Of a DNA stretch of 64,000 nucleotides, positions 1 to 8,342 are shown piece after piece. Below the pieces are notes generated by a model. The model searched no databases, was not told the origin of the DNA, and saw only the letters and a program-made list of their open reading frames with translations. Made by a program: the position numbers and the translations under genes. This stretch comes from Janibacter sp. Soil728 (GTDB lineage: Bacteria; Actinomycetota; Actinomycetes; Actinomycetales; Dermatophilaceae). Each line of letters starts with the position of its first letter. Positions within the stretch are counted from its first letter, which is position 1. Location of the stretch: NCBI RefSeq assembly GCF_001428305.1, contig NZ_LMRZ01000006.1, positions 124,001 to 188,000 of the forward strand, given 5' to 3'.

Positions 1-1
1 C

Positions 2-133
2 GTCGGGGGCGGTGCGGCCCACCAGGGCAAGACCGTCAAGCCCTTCTCCTACCTGCAGGACTCCGACTACGCCATCCTGGAGGAGGGCCTGGGCATGGCC
101 ATCGGGCAGTGCATGGCCGACCAGGGCGCCTGA
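2..133 (+). CDS. C-terminal fragment of an unrecognised protein (5' end outside window)
   Basis: An open frame enters from the left edge and ends at a TGA at 131-133, giving the last 43 residues of a protein. Nearly every codon ends in G or C, as in the real genes of this window, so it is very likely coding. The tail ends with an acidic, Leu-rich stretch (YAILEEGLGMAIGQCMADQ) and contains HQGKTVKPF. I do not recognise the family and see no membrane segment. It converges with the minus-strand transporter operon. Confidence 0.6.
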   Translation, partial: VGGGAAHQGKTVKPFSYLQDSDYAILEEGLGMAIGQCMADQGA

Positions 134-154
134 TCGCCCTCCAGCTGATCATGG

Positions 155-232
155 TCAGCGCGTGAGCAGCGCCTGCAGGACGACCGCGTGGTCGGCGACG
201 ACCTCCTGCAGGCGCTGCTGCGCAGTGGTCAT
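155..232 (-). CDS. Possible 25-residue ORF coupled to the transporter gene
   Basis: The ATG at 232 overlaps the TGA of the TDT transporter gene (ATGA), the same coupling used by real gene pairs in this window. It encodes 25 residues (starting MTTAQQRLQEVVADHAV), predicted helical, with third codon positions almost all G or C. No family is recognised. It could be a translated micropeptide or the stub of a decayed longer gene. Its short length makes it doubtful. Confidence 0.3.
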   Translation of the reverse strand: MTTAQQRLQEVVADHAVVLQALLTR

Positions 233-1269
233 GCTCGGACACCACGCCGGCGGGGCCGCACCCAGCCGAGCGCCATCGAGACGGCGGCGAAGGTCCACGC
301 GGCCGCGGCCACCCACAGCCACGCGGCGCCGATCGACTCGACGATCGGCAGGGAGTCGGCCCGGCCGAGGTACATCCCGGCGACGGCGTACATGCCGAGG
401 GGGAAGACGATGCTCCACCAGGTCGACTCGTAGCGCAGCGGGATGCGGTGCACGACGTGCCGCCAGACCCCGACGGCGAAGAGGACGGGGATCAGCCAGG
501 AGGCCCACGCCCAGCACAGGACGACGAGGCCCGCGATGAGCCCCGAGGTCGCGTCGACCATCGGTGTCGAGGTCATCTCCACGATCTTGGCGCCTGCGAC
601 CACGGTGATGGCGACCGCTCCCATCGACACCCAGTAGGGCGGGTCGAGGTCCTCTGGCGTCAGCGGGTACTGCACGAGCCGCAAGGCGACGAAGACCGCG
701 CAGGCGGCGTAGAGCACGACGCCCACCGACCACGCGATGACGGCCAGGATCGCGAGCGCCTCCTGACCGCGGGTGACGTGCGGCTCCAGTCCTGCCGCCG
801 TGGTGGCCACCGACTGGCTGGCGACGACCCAGATGAACCAGGTGCCGTTGGCCTCGGTGAGCACGGGACGCTGCGCACGGGAGAGCACCGCCGCCCACGG
901 CACTGCGTACCCGAGGACCAGCCACACCACGCTCGCGACGGCGAGAAGGACTGCGCTCATCGTCGGCTGCACCTCCAGGAGGCGGACCGCGAGGACCCCG
1001 GAGCCGGCGACCACGGTGAAGTACCCGAAGGCCCGCCGCGGGTCGTGCAGATCGGCGACGGCGCGCTCGCGGTGGCCCACGATCCGGCCGACGAGGGCGA
1101 GGACCAGGAGTGCGTATGCCACGACGGCCACGACGAGCAGTGCGTCCGAGGCGGTCGACAGACCCTGCTGGTCCAACCCCACGGAGACGATGCCGGTCGC
1201 CATGACGAAGGCGAAGGCCCCCGGTGGCAGGTCAGCGACGGCGGTGCCGATCCGCCCCATGGGACTCAT
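229..1269 (-). CDS. TDT-family (TehA/Mae1-like) membrane transporter
   Basis: 346 residues with about ten hydrophobic helices throughout. The N-terminus has the family-typical PPGAFAFVMATGIVSVG segment (residues 15-31). The family covers tellurite-resistance/C4-dicarboxylate transporters and related anion channels; the substrate cannot be told from sequence. The start ATG at 1269 overlaps the stop of the upstream DinB-like gene (ATGA), so translation is probably coupled. An in-frame ATG three codons later is an alternative. It appears to be the last full-size gene of a minus-strand run SRPBCC-pcm-DinB-TDT. Confidence 0.85.
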   Translation of the reverse strand: MSPMGRIGTAVADLPPGAFAFVMATGIVSVGLDQQGLSTASDALLVVAVVAYALLVLALVGRIVGHRERAVADLHDPRRAFGYFTVVAGSGVLAVRLLEVQPTMSAVLLAVASVVWLVLGYAVPWAAVLSRAQRPVLTEANGTWFIWVVASQSVATTAAGLEPHVTRGQEALAILAVIAWSVGVVLYAACAVFVALRLVQYPLTPEDLDPPYWVSMGAVAITVVAGAKIVEMTSTPMVDATSGLIAGLVVLCWAWASWLIPVLFAVGVWRHVVHRIPLRYESTWWSIVFPLGMYAVAGMYLGRADSLPIVESIGAAWLWVAAAAWTFAAVSMALGWVRPRRRGVRA

Positions 1270-1808
1270 CCGTCGACGTCGTGCAGGTGGTGCTCGATGT
1301 CGTGCAGCAGGTAGCGGCTCAGCTGGGCGACCGTGAAGGGCTGACCGTCACCGCGCAGGCCCGTGCGCTCCCAGGCATCGCCCCGGACCCCGCCCAGGAC
1401 GTCGACGGTGCGCTGCGTCTCGGCCGCGATCTCCCCGGCCACGGTCTGCGGGTCGCCGGCCCAGAACTCCTGGCGGACGGCCTCGACCTCCCCGTCGTAG
1501 TCGGCGAAGGGAGCCCCCTGCTGCTGCGCGAGCATCATCGTCACGCGCTCGCCGAGCACCCGCACGAGGTCACGGGAGTGGCTCGCGTACTCGAGCGGCG
1601 ACCACACCGCGGGCGACGGGCGCTCCCTGACACCGGGGCGCTCGAGGACGCTCGCCCAGCGCGGGACGGTGGCCTGCAGACGCTCGCTCGTCAGGACCGG
1701 GTCGTGGGGGGTGTACCCGCACTCGGCGCAGCCGTCGTCGACGACGAAGGTCCAGTCCGTGGTGTCGTGCTCGGCAGGTGGCGGAGGCATGGCGTCCATG
1801 CCTGCCAT
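1266..1808 (-). CDS. DinB-superfamily protein
   Basis: 180 residues resembling the DinB/YfiT-like four-helix bundle family, which often holds a metal through conserved histidines and includes thiol-dependent enzymes of unknown substrate. Visible features are a Cys pair near the N-terminus (CAEC), a SPLEYASHSRD helix with a candidate metal His, and a C-terminal LHDIEHHLHD stretch. Start choice is uncertain: ATGs at 1808, 1799 and 1790 are in frame and none has a strong ribosome site. It sits 33 bases after pcm and overlaps the TDT gene by four bases. Confidence 0.7.
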   Translation of the reverse strand: MAGMDAMPPPPAEHDTTDWTFVVDDGCAECGYTPHDPVLTSERLQATVPRWASVLERPGVRERPSPAVWSPLEYASHSRDLVRVLGERVTMMLAQQQGAPFADYDGEVEAVRQEFWAGDPQTVAGEIAAETQRTVDVLGGVRGDAWERTGLRGDGQPFTVAQLSRYLLHDIEHHLHDVDG

Positions 1809-1841
1809 GGTGCCACCGCCGGACGCGGCGGCAGGGTGTGG

Positions 1842-2417
1842 TCAGCCCTCGACGAGGGGGACGAAGCTGTAGGCGCCGTGGCGGGTGGTCTCCGGGCCGT
1901 GCGGGCCGCGCGTCACCCGGAGCATCTCGCCGGTGACGGGGATGACCATGACGCCGCCGTCGCCCAGCTGGTCGACGAGCCCCTGCGGGAGCGTGGTGGG
2001 CTCGGCGGAGACGAGGATGCGGTCGAAGGGGGCGAGGTCGGGCAGCCCGAGGACGTCACCTCGCGCCTCGCGCACCTCGACCCAGGAGCGTGGCTCCTCG
2101 GCGAGCGCCCGCCGGGAGCGGTCCACGAGCTCGGGCACGCGCTCGACACCGATGACGCGACCCTCTGGCCCGACGAGCTCACCGAGGATCGCGCTCGTCC
2201 AGCCGGAGCCGCTGCCGACGTCGAGCACGCGGTGGCCCGGTCGCACGTCGAGCAGGCGCAGCATGGCGGCGACAGTGCTCGGCTGGGAGTTGGTCTGCTC
2301 GTGTCCGATGGGCACGGGGGCGTCAGTGCCCGCCTCGCTGTGCAGCTGCGGCGGCAGGAACCTCGTGCGCGGACAGGCCCGCATCGCCTCGTCGACGGGG
2401 TCGCCACGCTCGCTCAC
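1842..2417 (-). CDS. pcm: Protein-L-isoaspartate O-methyltransferase
   Basis: Repairs damaged proteins by SAM-dependent methylation of isoaspartyl residues. 191 residues, slightly short for the family. The signature QTNSQPSTVAAML (residues 41-53) corresponds to the usual QTIS-P motif. It is followed by SAM motif I, VLDVGSGSG (64-72), and an acidic second motif (GVERVPE). It follows the SRPBCC gene by 16 bases and precedes the DinB gene by 33, so it is probably co-transcribed with both. The fold and motifs are clear; the in vivo substrate (isoaspartate or a small molecule) is inferred from the family. Confidence 0.8.
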   Translation of the reverse strand: MSERGDPVDEAMRACPRTRFLPPQLHSEAGTDAPVPIGHEQTNSQPSTVAAMLRLLDVRPGHRVLDVGSGSGWTSAILGELVGPEGRVIGVERVPELVDRSRRALAEEPRSWVEVREARGDVLGLPDLAPFDRILVSAEPTTLPQGLVDQLGDGGVMVIPVTGEMLRVTRGPHGPETTRHGAYSFVPLVEG

Positions 2418-2433
2418 GACGCCACCTCCGTCA

Positions 2434-2871
2434 TCAGAAGAGCGCGGCGAGACGGTCGAGGGAGTCCTGCAGCCGTTCGCTCGTGGTGCGGCGGGCGCGG
2501 GGCAGCCGGGTCTCGTCGGTCAGGTCGGTCCAGTCGTAGGTGTGCGTGACCTCGGTGCGCCCGTCGTCGAGGGGGCGCAGCTCCCACCGCCACAGGTGGC
2601 CGAAGGGGGCCTGCCCCTCAGCCGAGGGACGCCAGGCGATGCGATGACCTTCCTCGAACTCCACGACGTGGTTGTGCCGGGCATTGCCTTTCGTCGTGAG
2701 GGTCACGAAGACATCGCCGACGGCGCGCACGCGCTGGCCGTCGGCCGACTCGGCGAGGTTGTCGTTGCCGTCCCACGCGATCTGCCGTGCGGGGTCGGCG
2801 ATCTCCTCGAAGATCGTCTCCGCAGGGGCAGCGATGACGGTGCTGGCGCTCACGATCTTCGTCTCATCCAT
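2434..2871 (-). CDS. SRPBCC (START/Bet v 1-like) family protein
   Basis: 145 residues. The N-terminus VSASTVIAAPAETIFEEIADP is the classic polyketide-cyclase/SRPBCC opening, and the C-terminal half contains a WRWELRPL strand and a TYDWTDLTD segment. These proteins bind hydrophobic ligands in a helix-grip fold; the ligand is unknown here. The frame is open further upstream, but I chose ATG 2871 because a GAGG ribosome site lies about nine bases before it and the domain starts there. It is probably the first gene of the minus-strand SRPBCC-pcm-DinB-TDT operon. Confidence 0.8.
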   Translation of the reverse strand: MDETKIVSASTVIAAPAETIFEEIADPARQIAWDGNDNLAESADGQRVRAVGDVFVTLTTKGNARHNHVVEFEEGHRIAWRPSAEGQAPFGHLWRWELRPLDDGRTEVTHTYDWTDLTDETRLPRARRTTSERLQDSLDRLAALF

Positions 2872-2959
2872 GACCACCAGCCTCGGGCAGGCGCCTCGTA
2901 CTGGCAAGCCCCAGCCGAGTGAGGCAATCCCTGGAAGGCCCTGTCTACGAATGACAGGT

Positions 2960-3415
2960 ATGGACCTCACACACGCCCGTCACCCCCGTCGCTCGGCCGT
3001 CGCCCTGATCGGGGCGGTCGCGCTGCTGTCCGCCTGTGGTGGAGGTGACGGCGGGGAGTCCTCGTCCACCGCGTCCACCGCGTCCACCACCAGCGCAGCG
3101 AGCCCCAGCTCGCAGAGCGCGTCCTCGTCGGGAGGCGAGGCATCGTCATCATCCGCGCCGGCAGCCGAGAAGGTCGTCATCACCATCTCGGACTTCGCGT
3201 TCTCCGTGCCGGAGTCGGTGCCGGCCGGCGCAGAGATCAGCGTCACCAACAACGACTCCATCGGGCACACCGTCACTGCTGACTCGGGGGACGCCTTCGA
3301 CGTGAACGTCGCCCCGGGCGCCACGGTGACCTTCGCTGCACCGGAGAAGCCGGGAACGTACGCCTTCCACTGCAAGCCGCACCCGAACATGACCTCGTCG
3401 CTGGTCGTGAAGTGA
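2960..3415 (+). CDS. Cupredoxin (plastocyanin-like) lipoprotein
   Basis: A secreted, lipid-anchored type I copper protein of 151 residues. The signal peptide ends in a lipobox (LSAC, Cys26). A Ser/Thr/Ala-rich linker (about 30-66) follows, then a plastocyanin/azurin-like domain. The copper ligands are all visible: His103 (IGHTV) and the Cys138-x2-His141-x2-Met144 loop (HCKPHPNM). It probably passes electrons or binds copper at the outer membrane face. An in-frame ATG at 2951 is an alternative start. The next gene starts on the stop codon (GTGA), so the two are likely coupled. Confidence 0.87.
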   Translation: MDLTHARHPRRSAVALIGAVALLSACGGGDGGESSSTASTASTTSAASPSSQSASSSGGEASSSSAPAAEKVVITISDFAFSVPESVPAGAEISVTNNDSIGHTVTADSGDAFDVNVAPGATVTFAAPEKPGTYAFHCKPHPNMTSSLVVK

Positions 3416-3837
3416 GCCGGGTCGGAGAGGTCACGCTCCGTCTCGTCGTGGCCGCAGCACTGGCGGTGGACTGCGTCATCCACCTCATGCTGGCTGACGT
3501 GATCCAGCTGGCCGCACCCGGCGGCGTCGGTGGCGGCAACCTCTTCCGGGCGCAAGCGCTCGCCGCCGGGCTGGCGGCCGTGCTGCTGCTCGCCACCGGA
3601 CGCCGCTTCGCCTACGTCGTGGCCGGGCTGGTGGCGCTCAGCGCCTTCGTCCCGGTGCTGCTGTACACCTACGTGGCGGTGCCGGCCCTCGGACCGATCC
3701 CGTCGATGTACGACCCCACGTGGTCCGACGACAAGCTCATCAGTGCCGTCTGCGAAGGAGCCGCCGCACTGCTCGCCGCGATCGGCGTCGCCGTGACCCG
3801 GCGCTCTCCCATCAGCTCCCGGCCGTCACCTCGATGA
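3412..3837 (+). CDS. Small four-helix membrane protein coupled to the cupredoxin
   Basis: 141 residues with four hydrophobic segments (about 8-30, 42-60, 64-85 and 108-127) and a short polar loop before the last. The GTG start overlaps the cupredoxin stop by three bases, so expression is likely linked and the protein may be the membrane partner of the lipoprotein. No named family is recognised with confidence. The 3' end overlaps the convergent oxidoreductase gene by 26 bases, a tail-to-tail overlap. Confidence 0.75.
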   Translation: MSRVGEVTLRLVVAAALAVDCVIHLMLADVIQLAAPGGVGGGNLFRAQALAAGLAAVLLLATGRRFAYVVAGLVALSAFVPVLLYTYVAVPALGPIPSMYDPTWSDDKLISAVCEGAAALLAAIGVAVTRRSPISSRPSPR

Positions 3838-4741
3838 CGATCTTGCCGTTGGCCGAGCCCTCACGGCTGGCCGCGAAGGCATCGGCCACCTGAGCCAGGG
3901 GGAAGGTGCGATCGATCTCTACCGTGATTCGCCCAGCGGCGACCTCCTCGAGCAGCTGCGACAGGCGCTCGCCGTCGGGACGCACCCAGACCCAGCGGCC
4001 GCCGTGCTCCTCCACGGCGGGGTCGGCGATGGAGGCGAGGCGACCCCCTTCGCGCAGCAGGTCGAGGGAGACGTCGAGGACGCCGCCGACGAGGTCGGCC
4101 ACGGCGTCGAAGCCGTCGGGCGCGACCTCGCGCAGGCGCTCCTGCAGGCCTTCGCCGTAGGCCACCGGGGTGACCCCGATGGCCGTGAGCTTGTCGTGGT
4201 TGGCCGGCGAGGCCGTGCCGACCACGGTCGCTCCGGCGGCCACCGCCAGCTGCGAGGCGAGGAACCCGACCCCACCCGACGCGGCGTGGATCAGGAGGGT
4301 GTCCCCCTTCGTCACGGCGAGCGTCTCGAGGACACGAAGGGCGGTGAGCCCGGTGAGCGGCAGGGCTGCGGCGACGTCGTCGCCCACCTCGTCGGGGACG
4401 GCCGCGACATCGTCGGCCATGACGCTCACGTACTCGGCGAAGGTGCCGGCGGAGACGATCTGCTTGCGGGCGTAGGCGGCCACGCGGTCGCCCTCGACGA
4501 ACTCGGGGGTGTCCGGTCCGACCGCGTCCACGACGCCCGCGACATCCCAGCCGGGGATGACGGGGAAGGTCGCGTCCATGAGGGCGTCGAGGCCTCCGGA
4601 CATGAGCTTCCAGTCCACGGGGTTGACCGATGCCCGGGTCACCTGGACACGGACCTCGCCGGGCCCGACCTTGGGCACCGGTCGGTCGGTCATCCGCAGC
4701 TCGTCGTCGTCGCCGTATCGGTCATAAGTCATTGCACGCAT
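3812..4741 (-). CDS. NADP-dependent quinone-oxidoreductase-type enzyme (zinc-type MDR family without zinc motif)
   Basis: 309 residues of the medium-chain dehydrogenase/reductase superfamily. The N-terminal GroES-like domain includes ASVNPVDWKLMSG (a hallmark of the quinone-reductase branch) and IPGWDVAGVV. The Rossmann domain has the nucleotide loop HAASGGVGFLASQLA. The structural-zinc cysteines of alcohol dehydrogenases are missing, which fits a zinc-free quinone or enone reductase. ATG 4741 was chosen because the conserved domain starts immediately after it; a second ATG lies three codons downstream. It is monocistronic, with a 3' overlap to the convergent membrane gene. Confidence 0.85.
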   Translation of the reverse strand: MRAMTYDRYGDDDELRMTDRPVPKVGPGEVRVQVTRASVNPVDWKLMSGGLDALMDATFPVIPGWDVAGVVDAVGPDTPEFVEGDRVAAYARKQIVSAGTFAEYVSVMADDVAAVPDEVGDDVAAALPLTGLTALRVLETLAVTKGDTLLIHAASGGVGFLASQLAVAAGATVVGTASPANHDKLTAIGVTPVAYGEGLQERLREVAPDGFDAVADLVGGVLDVSLDLLREGGRLASIADPAVEEHGGRWVWVRPDGERLSQLLEEVAAGRITVEIDRTFPLAQVADAFAASREGSANGKIVIEVTAGS

Positions 4742-4810
4742 GGTGGTGACAACAGGGGTGCCGACCAGGTCATTCCGTCGACGACACCCGAGGTGTCGTG
4801 CACCGCCACG

Positions 4811-4816
4811 TAGATT
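4811..4816 (+). promoter_or_regulatory. -10 box of a leaderless promoter
   Basis: TAGATT fits the actinobacterial TANNNT -10 consensus. It ends six bases before the ATG at 4823, so the transcript would begin at or next to the start codon. There is no ribosome site before that ATG, which supports leaderless translation. Confidence 0.55.
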
Positions 4817-4822
4817 CGGCGC

Positions 4823-5074
4823 ATGGACACTCCTCGCGACGCACCGACGGACTCGCAGCGGTGGGTGGCCCAGCGGGCGACGCCGATCATGGCGATCATG
4901 GCCGTCCTGGCTCTGGTGGGTGCGGCCTGGGGCGTGAGTCTCTGGCGAGGCGGCAGCACGTGGGGCGCCGTCGCGCTCGCGGTCGTCGTGATGGTCCTGG
5001 TCTTCCAGGTGGTGTCGACCCGGGAGATCGCCAAGCACGTCGCAGCCCAGGACTCCGAGCCACCGCGCCCATGA
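4823..5074 (+). CDS. Small two-helix membrane protein
   Basis: 83 residues with a polar N-terminus, two adjoining transmembrane helices (about 22-40 and 46-64) separated by a short WRGGSTWG turn, and a charged C-terminal tail. Third codon positions are strongly G/C, so it is probably real. No family is recognised. It has its own apparent leaderless promoter and is divergent from the oxidoreductase gene, with only 81 bases between the two starts. Confidence 0.65.
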   Translation: MDTPRDAPTDSQRWVAQRATPIMAIMAVLALVGAAWGVSLWRGGSTWGAVALAVVVMVLVFQVVSTREIAKHVAAQDSEPPRP

Positions 5075-5126
5075 CGGGACCGGCTGCTGCAGCCAGCCCG
5101 TCGAGGACCGGACCACTCTCCCGGTG

Positions 5127-5486
5127 TCAGGCCTTCTTGACGACGCTGGACTTGAGCAGGATCTCGCCGAATCCGGCGACCTTCGCCTCGATGTCGTGGC
5201 CGTCGCCGCTGTCGGGGATCATCCGGATGCCACTGACCTTGGTGCCGATCTTGAGCGAACCGCCGCCCGAGCCCTTGACCTTGAGGCTCTTGACGATCGT
5301 CACGGTGTCCCCGTCGACCAACGGGTTGCCGACCGCGTCGCGCGTGACCGGCTCGGCGTCGGCGTCCTCCGCGTCCGCCGTCCACTCGTGGGCGCACATC
5401 GGGCAGGTGAGGAACCCGCCGCTCTCGTAGGTGAGGTCGCTGGCGCACTCGGGGCACGGGGGGAGCTGGTCGTCGGACATCGACAT
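5127..5486 (-). CDS. yjdM: YjdM (PhnA-type) zinc-ribbon protein
   Basis: 119 residues matching the YjdM/PhnA family along its whole length. The N-terminal zinc ribbon has two Cys pairs (CPEC and CPMC), followed by the conserved DGDTVTIVKSLKVKGS block and a C-terminal KSSVVKKA. The family was named for a phosphonate link, but its biochemical role is still unclear. Starts at 5486 and 5480 are both possible; a GTGAGGA ribosome site serves either, with spacing slightly better for 5480. It is divergent from the Cds1 gene. Confidence 0.85.
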   Translation of the reverse strand: MSMSDDQLPPCPECASDLTYESGGFLTCPMCAHEWTADAEDADAEPVTRDAVGNPLVDGDTVTIVKSLKVKGSGGGSLKIGTKVSGIRMIPDSGDGHDIEAKVAGFGEILLKSSVVKKA

Positions 5487-5547
5487 GGTCCTCACTGAAA
5501 GAGCGGTCACACGGACGCGGGCTGCGACCGGGTGACATCGTAGGAGC

Positions 5548-6678
5548 ATGGCCAGTCACACCGCTCCCCCCACGCCCACCGTCGCGGCCGAGGAGGACGT
5601 CAACCGCTACGACCCGGACTACCGCCAGTGGCTCGAGACGGCGATCCGCAAGGTGCGCAGCGACGCCAACCGCTCGGCGGACACCCACCTGGTCCGGGTG
5701 CCGCTCCCCGCGCAGTGGGGCGTGGACCTCTACCTCAAGGACGAGTCGGTGCACCCGACCGGTTCGCTGAAGCACCGCCTGGCGCGTTCCCTCTTCCTCC
5801 ATGCCCTGTGCAACGGGTGGATCCACCCGGGCAGGCCGGTCGTCGAGGCGTCCAGCGGGTCGACGGCCGTGTCCGAGGCCTACTTCGCCTCGCTGATCGG
5901 TGTCCCCTTCTATGCGGTGATGGCGCGATCGACGAGCCGGCAGAAGGTGGACCTCATCGAGTTCCACGGCGGGACCTGCCACTTCGTCGACAACGCCCAC
6001 GAGGTCTACGCGGTCGCCGCGGCACTCGCCGAGGAGACCGGCGGCCACTACATGGACCAGTTCACCTACGCCGAGCAGGCCACGGACTGGCGCGGCAACA
6101 ACAACATCGCCGAGTCGATCTTCGAGCAGATGTCGATGGAGCCCCACCCCGAGCCAGCGTGGATCGTCGCGACGGCCGGCACCGGTGGCACCTCGGCGAC
6201 TCTCGCGCGGTACGTCCGCTACACCGGACGCTCGACGGGCATCTGCGTCGCGGACCCGGAGAACTCCGCCTTCTTCCTCGGGTGGCGCGACCACGACCCG
6301 GGCGTCACGACGGCGGTCGGCTCGCGCATCGAGGGCATCGGGCGGCAGCGGGTCGAGTCCAGCTTCATCGCGACGAGCATCGACCGGATGATGCGCGTGC
6401 CGGACGCTGCCTCGATCGCCTCGGTCCTGCTGCTGGAGCAGCTCCTCGGTACGCGAGCGGGCGCCTCCACGGGGACCAGCCTGTGGGCCGCGCTGCGCAT
6501 CGTCTCCGAGATGGTCGCGTCAGGGACGAAGGGGAGCATCGTCTCGTTGATCTGCGACCCGGGCGAGCGCTACCTCGACAAGTACTACTCGGCGACGTGG
6601 TTGGCGGACAACGGCATCGACATCGAGCCCTACCGAGCGCGGCTTGGTGAGTTCATGCGCACCGGCCTGCTGCGCTGA
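5548..6678 (+). CDS. cds1: PLP-dependent L-cysteine desulfhydrase (Cds1-like)
   Basis: 376 residues of the cysteine synthase fold-type II family. The PLP-binding lysine is in HPTGSLKHRLA (Lys75), the substrate loop is SSGSTAVSEAY, and the phosphate cradle is the Gly-rich TAGTGGTSA. Overall it resembles the mycobacterial Rv3684/Cds1 group rather than CysK/CysM, having an extended N-terminus and a long C-terminal region. Cds1 releases sulfide, pyruvate and ammonia from cysteine; that activity is inferred. An AGGAG sits almost against the ATG. A cysteine synthase-like role cannot be excluded. Confidence 0.75.
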   Translation: MASHTAPPTPTVAAEEDVNRYDPDYRQWLETAIRKVRSDANRSADTHLVRVPLPAQWGVDLYLKDESVHPTGSLKHRLARSLFLHALCNGWIHPGRPVVEASSGSTAVSEAYFASLIGVPFYAVMARSTSRQKVDLIEFHGGTCHFVDNAHEVYAVAAALAEETGGHYMDQFTYAEQATDWRGNNNIAESIFEQMSMEPHPEPAWIVATAGTGGTSATLARYVRYTGRSTGICVADPENSAFFLGWRDHDPGVTTAVGSRIEGIGRQRVESSFIATSIDRMMRVPDAASIASVLLLEQLLGTRAGASTGTSLWAALRIVSEMVASGTKGSIVSLICDPGERYLDKYYSATWLADNGIDIEPYRARLGEFMRTGLLR

Positions 6679-6774
6679 GGCAGCCCGGCGCCAACTGACC
6701 CGTGACCCGGATGCCGGCCTCCGCTAGCGTGAGGAACCACCCGGCAACGGCGCCGGGTCGACTCGGAGGCTGAC

Positions 6775-6984
6775 ATGGCAAACAGGACCTACAACATCAC
6801 CGAGATCGTCGGCACCTCTCCCGACGGGGTCGAGGCGGCCGTCAACAATGCGATCGCCGAGGCGTCGGAGACGCTGCGCAATCTCGACTGGTTCGAGGTG
6901 CAGTCGATCCGCGGACACGTCACGGGTGACGCCGTCGCCGACTGGCAGGTGACGATCAAGCTGGGCTTCCGCCACGACGCCTGA
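6775..6984 (+). CDS. Dodecin (flavin storage protein)
   Basis: 69 residues, the full family length. It shows the dodecin pattern: N-terminal beta-strand (YNITEIVGTSPDG), a single helix (EAAVNNAIAEASETL), then NLDWFEVQSIRGHV, where the Trp stacks on flavin in characterised dodecins. The protein assembles as a 12-mer that sequesters FMN/FAD or coenzyme A. A good GGAGG ribosome site lies five bases upstream of the ATG. It lies between Cds1 and the dehydrogenase-like gene with its own spacing, so it is probably transcribed separately. Confidence 0.9.
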   Translation: MANRTYNITEIVGTSPDGVEAAVNNAIAEASETLRNLDWFEVQSIRGHVTGDAVADWQVTIKLGFRHDA

Positions 6985-7024
6985 GCCGAGCCGGCGTCCG
7001 GTCAGGGCGCGACGACGGTGGGCG

Positions 7025-7030
7025 TACAGT
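7025..7030 (+). promoter_or_regulatory. Candidate -10 box (TACAGT)
   Basis: TACAGT matches TANNNT and lies 43 bases before the chosen start at 7074, leaving a short leader with a GGGAG ribosome site. No clear -35 box was seen. Confidence 0.35.
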
Positions 7031-7073
7031 CCGAGCAGGAGCTGACTCGGGTTCCCCAACCATGGGAGTCCGG

Positions 7074-8288
7074 ATGTCCGGCACCGCTCAACACTCTGCA
7101 GCTGTCCCCCCTTCGTCAGGCACTACCGCTGCGAGCTCGCTCCTCACCCTCGGCCTGCTCGCCGGATCGTCGATGGAGAACGAGCGACGACTTCCGCTGC
7201 ATCCTCACCACCTGGACCGGATCGACCCCGACCTGCGAGCCAAGATGATCGTGGAGCGCGGGTACGCCGCGGACTTCCAGCTGGAGCCCGGGTACATCGA
7301 GTCACGCGTGGGACGAGTCGCGGATCGCACCGAGGTGATCGAGTCCGCGGACGTCCTGCTGCTGCCCAAGCCACAAGCGGCAGACGTCATCGCGATCCCG
7401 CAGGGGCGGGTCCTGTGGGGGTGGCCGCACTGCGTGCAGGACGCGCAGATGACCCAGACCGCGATCGACCGCCGGCTCACGCTCATCGCCTTCGAGGCCA
7501 TGAACCACTGGAGCCGCCAGGGAGACTTCAGCCTGCACGTGCTCCACAAGAACAACGAGCTGGCCGGCTACTGCTCGGTCGTGCACGCATTGAGCCTTCG
7601 CGGGTCGACGGGTGACTACGGACCGCGGTTGAGTGCGGTCGTCATCGGCTTCGGGGCCACTGCGCGCGGCGCGGTCACCGCGCTCAAGGCCCACGGGATC
7701 CACAACATCCAGGTCCTCACGCAGCGAGGCGCCTCAGCGGTCGGCTCGCCGATCCACAGCGCGCACATCACCCAGCTGCACACCGGCGACGGCCCGACCC
7801 ACCTCAGCACCGTGACCACGGACGAGGGCGAGGTCCTGCTCCCGACCTTCCTCGCGTCGCACGACATCGTCATCAACTGCACGCTCCAGGACCCGCTGGC
7901 ACCGATGACCTACCTGAGGACCGAGGACCTGGAGGAGTTCCCCCCGGGCAGCCTGATCATCGACGTCTCCTGCGACGAGGGGATGGGGTTCGAGTGGGCG
8001 CGGCCCACGGAGTTCGAGGACCCGATGTTCGTCGTCGGGCAGGGAGTGAACTACTACGCCGTCGACCACAGCCCGTCGTACCTGTGGAACTCCGCCACCT
8101 GGGAGATCAGCGAGGCACTCCTGCACTTCCTCCGCCCGGTGATGGAAGGACCCTCCGCCTGGGCGCAGAACCTGACCATCTCCCGTGCGATCGAGATCCA
8201 CGACGGAGTCATCAAGAACCCGGCCATCCTGGAGTTCCAGGGTCGCGAGACCGACTACCCCCACGCCAGGACTGCCCAGGTGTCCTGA
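7074..8288 (+). CDS. Alanine dehydrogenase/N5-(carboxyethyl)ornithine synthase-like enzyme
   Basis: 404 residues of the AlaDH/PNT superfamily. The N-terminal catalytic domain begins with ENERRLPLHPHHLDRI, in the region that carries substrate-binding basic residues in the family. It has the paired VLLLPKPQAADV segment, and the Rossmann domain opens with SAVVIGFGATARGAVTAL. The closest described group I can name is N5-(carboxyethyl)ornithine synthase or saccharopine/lysine-forming relatives rather than true alanine dehydrogenase. The substrate is unknown. ATG 7074 was chosen over 7062 because GGGAG lies six bases before it. The next gene starts about 50 bases later, possibly in the same operon. 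Confidence 0.65.
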   Translation: MSGTAQHSAAVPPSSGTTAASSLLTLGLLAGSSMENERRLPLHPHHLDRIDPDLRAKMIVERGYAADFQLEPGYIESRVGRVADRTEVIESADVLLLPKPQAADVIAIPQGRVLWGWPHCVQDAQMTQTAIDRRLTLIAFEAMNHWSRQGDFSLHVLHKNNELAGYCSVVHALSLRGSTGDYGPRLSAVVIGFGATARGAVTALKAHGIHNIQVLTQRGASAVGSPIHSAHITQLHTGDGPTHLSTVTTDEGEVLLPTFLASHDIVINCTLQDPLAPMTYLRTEDLEEFPPGSLIIDVSCDEGMGFEWARPTEFEDPMFVVGQGVNYYAVDHSPSYLWNSATWEISEALLHFLRPVMEGPSAWAQNLTISRAIEIHDGVIKNPAILEFQGRETDYPHARTAQVS

Positions 8289-8342
8289 CGCCGCGTCGGG
8301 AACCGCACGCCGCGATCACCGGGCTGGGGGACAATGGACGCG

